Part shown: positions 6,831-9,129 of the stretch, piece by piece
How positions within the stretch are numbered: the stretch's first letter is position 1
How the letters are laid out: each line of letters opens with the position of its first letter
Notes under the pieces: model-generated
The model's database searches: none
The model's input: only the letters and a program-made list of their open reading frames with translations
Told to the model about the DNA's origin: nothing
Translations under genes and position numbers: made by a program
Source of the DNA: Microcaldota archaeon
GTDB taxonomy: Archaea; Micrarchaeota; Micrarchaeia; Micrarchaeales; Micrarchaeaceae
Direction: 5' to 3'
NCBI GenBank assembly: GCA_021834865.1
Contig: JAKBRD010000032.1
Span: 1 to 9,129 of the forward strand
Length of the DNA stretch: 9,129 nt

Positions 6831-6878
6831 GAGACAGCTTATTCAAAAACAACGCTTTTTAGCTTGCAAAGTGATACT

Positions 6879-8084
6879 ATGAGTTCTAACAAAAACATAA
6901 GGGTAGCTGAGGGATTTTCAACTGTGGTGGCCGAGCAGCCAGTAGAATACGTCGAGCGCAAGGGCATTGGCCATCCGGACAGCCTTATAGACGGCATAAT
7001 GGAAAGCGTAAGCACCGGCCTTTCAAATGCATACATAGATTCGACGGGCAAGATACTCCATCACAACGTAGACAAGGGCCTGATAATAGGTGGATCTTCT
7101 GACGTTAGCTTCGGCAACGGGTCGATAACGAAGCCAATTGAGGTAATACTCGCAGGGAGGGCGGCGCGCTCGTACCAGGACATAAGCATAGACGTTGACG
7201 GCATAGCGATAAAAGCAGCAAAGGACTATCTGCGTGAGCATACCCGTTTTCTTGATGTGGAAAACGAAGTATTGTTCCAGTCAAAGATACTCAAGGGCTC
7301 CGCGGATCTAAGCGAGATATTCGACCGCAACACCGACGTGCCGCTGGCTAATGATACCTCTTTCGGCATAGGCTTTGCTCCATTCACAAAGGCGGAAAAA
7401 CTGGTTCTGGAAACAGAAAGAATGCTAAACTCCCCAGAATATAAGAAAAGCCACCCTGAAGTTGGCGAGGACGTAAAGGTCATGGGGATAAGGGACATGG
7501 ATGACATAAGCCTTACTGTAGCCATAGCATTTGTTTCTGCAAAAATACAAAGCCCAGACGACTATTATAAGAAAAAGGAAGAGGTAAAAAACGACATAAC
7601 CTCATTCGCGAAGAAATTGGTTGGGAACAATGTGGACGTCACATTGAACAACGGGGACAGCAAATCCGGAAAAGTGTACATTACAAAATCCGGGCTTAGC
7701 TGCGAGTCAGGAGACGACGGATCCGTAGGCAGGGGCAACAGGGTAAACGGCCTGATAACTCCTTTCAGGCGCATGAGCCTGGAGGCAGCGGCTGGCAAAA
7801 ACCCCGTAAACCACATAGGGAAGATATACAACGTCCTTGCAAAGGAGATAGCGAATGACATAGTGACACTATACCCTCAGGTTAAGGAATGCAACGTTTC
7901 CATAGTTTCGCAGATAGGCAGGAAGATAGACGATCCGAAGCACTTGGACGTTAAGATAAGCACTGAAAAGCGCGAGGAACTGGACAACATAAGGAAAAAG
8001 GTAAACGACATAGCCGAGCAGAGCCTTGAAAACATAGGTTATCTCACGCATGAGATAATATCCGGGAAGCACAGCATGTTCTGA
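6879..8084 (+). CDS. mat: S-adenosylmethionine synthetase, archaeal type
   Basis: Makes S-adenosylmethionine from ATP and methionine, releasing phosphate and pyrophosphate; the product is the methyl donor for rRNA, tRNA and other methylation. The 401 residues match the archaeal family rather than bacterial MetK. Conserved blocks: ERKGIGHPDS (26-35), HHNVDKG (60s), VPLANDTSFGIGF (154-166), ETERMLNS, VGEDVKVMG, GDDGSVGRGNRVNG (278-291) and AGKNPVNHIGKIYN (305-318). The common Cys in the SICDGI segment is replaced, giving SLIDGI. The start is ATG 6879, with AGTG at 6870-6873 five bases upstream. TTG 6864 is in frame but would add five residues and bury that site. The gene stands alone behind a long leader and is convergent with the membrane regulator. 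Confidence 0.97.
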   Translation: MSSNKNIRVAEGFSTVVAEQPVEYVERKGIGHPDSLIDGIMESVSTGLSNAYIDSTGKILHHNVDKGLIIGGSSDVSFGNGSITKPIEVILAGRAARSYQDISIDVDGIAIKAAKDYLREHTRFLDVENEVLFQSKILKGSADLSEIFDRNTDVPLANDTSFGIGFAPFTKAEKLVLETERMLNSPEYKKSHPEVGEDVKVMGIRDMDDISLTVAIAFVSAKIQSPDDYYKKKEEVKNDITSFAKKLVGNNVDVTLNNGDSKSGKVYITKSGLSCESGDDGSVGRGNRVNGLITPFRRMSLEAAAGKNPVNHIGKIYNVLAKEIANDIVTLYPQVKECNVSIVSQIGRKIDDPKHLDVKISTEKREELDNIRKKVNDIAEQSLENIGYLTHEIISGKHSMF

Positions 8085-8106
8085 CTGCAAAAGCGCAGCC
8101 AGAACA
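8077..8106 (+). terminator. Hairpin across the metK stop codon
   Basis: TGTTCTG (8077-8083) pairs with CAGAACA (8100-8106), then after an A/C mismatch CTGC (8085-8088) pairs with GCAG (8095-8098) around the loop AAAAGC. That makes eleven pairs with one mismatch. The stop codon TGA (8082-8084) lies in the stem. No T-run follows, so it is not a bacterial-type terminator; it may stabilise the 3' end or separate the converging transcripts. Confidence 0.5.
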
Positions 8107-8131
8107 GCACTGCCTTACCTACAAAAACTGT

Positions 8132-8851
8132 TCAGCCGTACAGGTCGGACTTGCATGTGACTCCAGCAGGCACCGAATAGTTTATACCGAAGAAAGCCAG
8201 TGCTCCCGTGTCGTAGCAATCGCCATTGTCTACTTCATTCTTCAGGTTCGCTATGGCGGTCTGGTTTATTGTATATTTGTATCCCAGCACCGGCACTTGC
8301 ACTGTGCCGTTTGAAGAGGTATAGTTCAGGTTGCCTACTTTGTTTCCGTTAACATACGCTAGGCTGCATGGGGATCCCAAAGCTATATTCGATACTATGC
8401 CGCTAAGCACGGATTCGTTCGCATGTGTTCCGTTTGTGAAAGCCCTTATCATAGGGCACGCATATCCGACTCCCAGCGTTCTTGCGCTTGAATTGTTGTT
8501 GGTTATTGCAGGCCCTATGCGCGTCGTGTTGGACGGCTTCTGCAGTACTGCTGCGCTTAGTATTATTCCAACCAAAAGGATAGCAAGCACAGACGGTATT
8601 ATCATCTTCCTGAACCCAGCGCTTCTCTGCTCTACTACGTTGGCCTTAGCCTCAGAAAGCTTGTAAAACTTCACTTTCTTGTAATGCGGGTTGTCTACCT
8701 GTTCTACCATTGACATGTTTTCCAATTCGGACATGTGCTGGCTTACTGTCGCCTTCGAAAGCCCGAGCACGGCGCTTATTTCTGTAACCGTCATCGGCTT
8801 TTCCCTCAAAAGCTTGACGATTTTGTTCTTTGTTCCAAAAGTCTTTGACAT
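8132..8851 (-). CDS. Membrane-anchored winged-helix DNA-binding regulator with glycosylated-type outer domain
   Basis: Predicted 239-residue protein in three parts. Residues 8-68 form an ArsR-like winged helix-turn-helix, with the recognition region around TVTEISAVLGLSKATVSQHM followed by SELE and a basic wing (HYKKVKFY). Residues 84-104 are one transmembrane segment. Residues 105-239 form an outer domain with nine N-glycosylation sequons (Asn108, 119, 120, 140, 145, 176, 181, 196, 224) and four cysteines (132, 162, 212, 233), enough for two disulfides. The layout suggests a one-component sensor that reads an outside signal and binds DNA from the membrane. The outer domain matches no family I recognise. 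The start is ATG 8851, with GGTG at 8857-8860 five bases upstream. It is convergent with metK and separated from it by 47 bp. Target genes are unknown; autoregulation is plausible because of the repeats upstream. Confidence 0.88.
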   Translation of the reverse strand: MSKTFGTKNKIVKLLREKPMTVTEISAVLGLSKATVSQHMSELENMSMVEQVDNPHYKKVKFYKLSEAKANVVEQRSAGFRKMIIPSVLAILLVGIILSAAVLQKPSNTTRIGPAITNNNSSARTLGVGYACPMIRAFTNGTHANESVLSGIVSNIALGSPCSLAYVNGNKVGNLNYTSSNGTVQVPVLGYKYTINQTAIANLKNEVDNGDCYDTGALAFFGINYSVPAGVTCKSDLYG

Positions 8852-8878
8852 TCTTACACCGATTAATATCTGTAATGC

Positions 8879-8890
8879 TATATTAATTAA
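8879..8890 (-). promoter_or_regulatory. Candidate TATA box of the membrane regulator
   Basis: TTAATTAATATA on the minus strand lies 28-39 bases upstream of ATG 8851, suiting an archaeal TATA box with a very short leader that begins near the ribosome binding site. Confidence 0.45.
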
Positions 8891-8903
8891 GATTTTGAGA
8901 GGA

Positions 8904-8946
8904 TTAGGTTTTTGTTAGGTTTTACGACGTAAAATAAAACCTAACA
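8904..8946. repeat. Operator-like cluster: two direct and one inverted TTAGGTTTT, with nested palindrome
   Basis: TTAGGTTTT occurs at 8904 and 8915, eleven bases apart (about one helical turn), and as its complement AAAACCTAA at 8936-8944. The outer palindrome TGTTAGGTTTTA (8913-8924) / TAAAACCTAACA (8935-8946) has 12 perfect pairs around a 10-base spacer. Inside, TTTTACG-A-CGTAAAA (8920-8934) is a second perfect palindrome sharing five bases with the left outer arm. The cluster is 14 bases upstream of the regulator's TATA-like box, a usual place for an activator or autoregulator. As RNA it would form a hairpin, but no T-run follows on either strand. Confidence 0.6.
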
Positions 8947-9003
8947 TTTCCTGTAAAAAGTAAATCTCTATACCCAAAGATATATGGACCCGAAAATGGG
9001 AAA

Positions 9004-9129
9004 TCAGAATGCTTTGGAAATGCTGTGCATTCTTGTCCCGTTCTCTTTTTCCTTTATTCTGGTTACTGCTTCTGGAACATAGTTGGCTATTATGTGTCGG
9101 TCTATGGCTGTGAACTTATCCCAGCTATC
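9004..9129 (-). CDS. C-terminal end of an unrecognised protein, cut by the right edge
   Basis: A minus-strand frame enters at base 9129 and gives 41 codons before TGA at 9004-9006. The peptide has a Trp, a mix of charged and hydrophobic residues, and ends in Ser-Lys-Ala-Phe. Codon use resembles the neighbours (ATA for Ile, mixed AGA/CGA for Arg), and the sense frame has no internal stop. I recognise no family from so short a piece. It points the same way as the membrane regulator, 152 bp upstream of it. Confidence 0.6.
   Translation of the reverse strand, partial: DSWDKFTAIDRHIIANYVPEAVTRIKEKENGTRMHSISKAF

Noticed and set aside
6691..6878. Possible tRNA in the metK upstream region
   Set aside because: The stems do not form a cloverleaf and no T-loop or CCA-end pattern is seen.
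8913..8946. 12-base palindrome as an intrinsic terminator of the right-edge gene
   Set aside because: No T-run follows on the minus strand, and the direct repeat and inner palindrome fit a protein-binding site better; not fully excluded.

Overview
The window is archaeal chromosomal DNA. The evidence is an N-terminally cut Cdc48-type AAA+ ATPase, ribosomal protein S6e, the archaeal/eukaryotic initiation factors aIF2-gamma and aIF5B, and the archaeal form of S-adenosylmethionine synthetase. Starts are preceded by RGTG motifs, TATA-like boxes lie upstream, and Ile is mostly ATA and Arg mostly AGG. A DPANN or ARMAN/Micrarchaeota-like lineage is my guess from the overall style; nothing here proves it. 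I see no tRNA, rRNA, CRISPR, insertion sequence or phage gene, and no gene-free stretch longer than 300 bases.

Layout: (1) 1-1541 +, the two AAA+ domains of Cdc48. (2) 1652-3305 +, S6e then aIF2-gamma, a tight pair 28 bp apart, preceded by a 110-base leader with three small inverted repeats. (3) 3323-4391 -, nucleoside diphosphate kinase and, upstream of it, a small single-pass membrane protein; ndk converges on aIF2-gamma. (4) 4500-6690 +, a MazG-like NTP pyrophosphatase, divergent from the membrane protein, then aIF5B. (5) 6691-6878, an AT-rich palindromic promoter region and a two-hairpin leader, followed by S-adenosylmethionine synthetase to 8084. (6) 8132-8851 -, a winged-helix DNA-binding protein anchored in the membrane, converging on metK; a nested palindrome with direct repeats lies upstream of it. 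(7) 9004-9129 -, the C-terminal end of an unrecognised protein.

Most of the window is core translation and nucleotide metabolism. aIF2-gamma carries initiator tRNA and aIF5B joins the subunits, both using GTP; ndk makes GTP, and the MazG-like protein probably removes unwanted nucleotides. The parts least like textbook genes are: the altered guanine-recognition motifs (G4 and G5) of aIF2-gamma; the missing normal start codon of aIF5B, where ACG stands at the expected place behind a good ribosome binding site; the structured metK leader; and the membrane-anchored regulator with operator-like repeats upstream. The last two are my best candidates for undescribed regulation.
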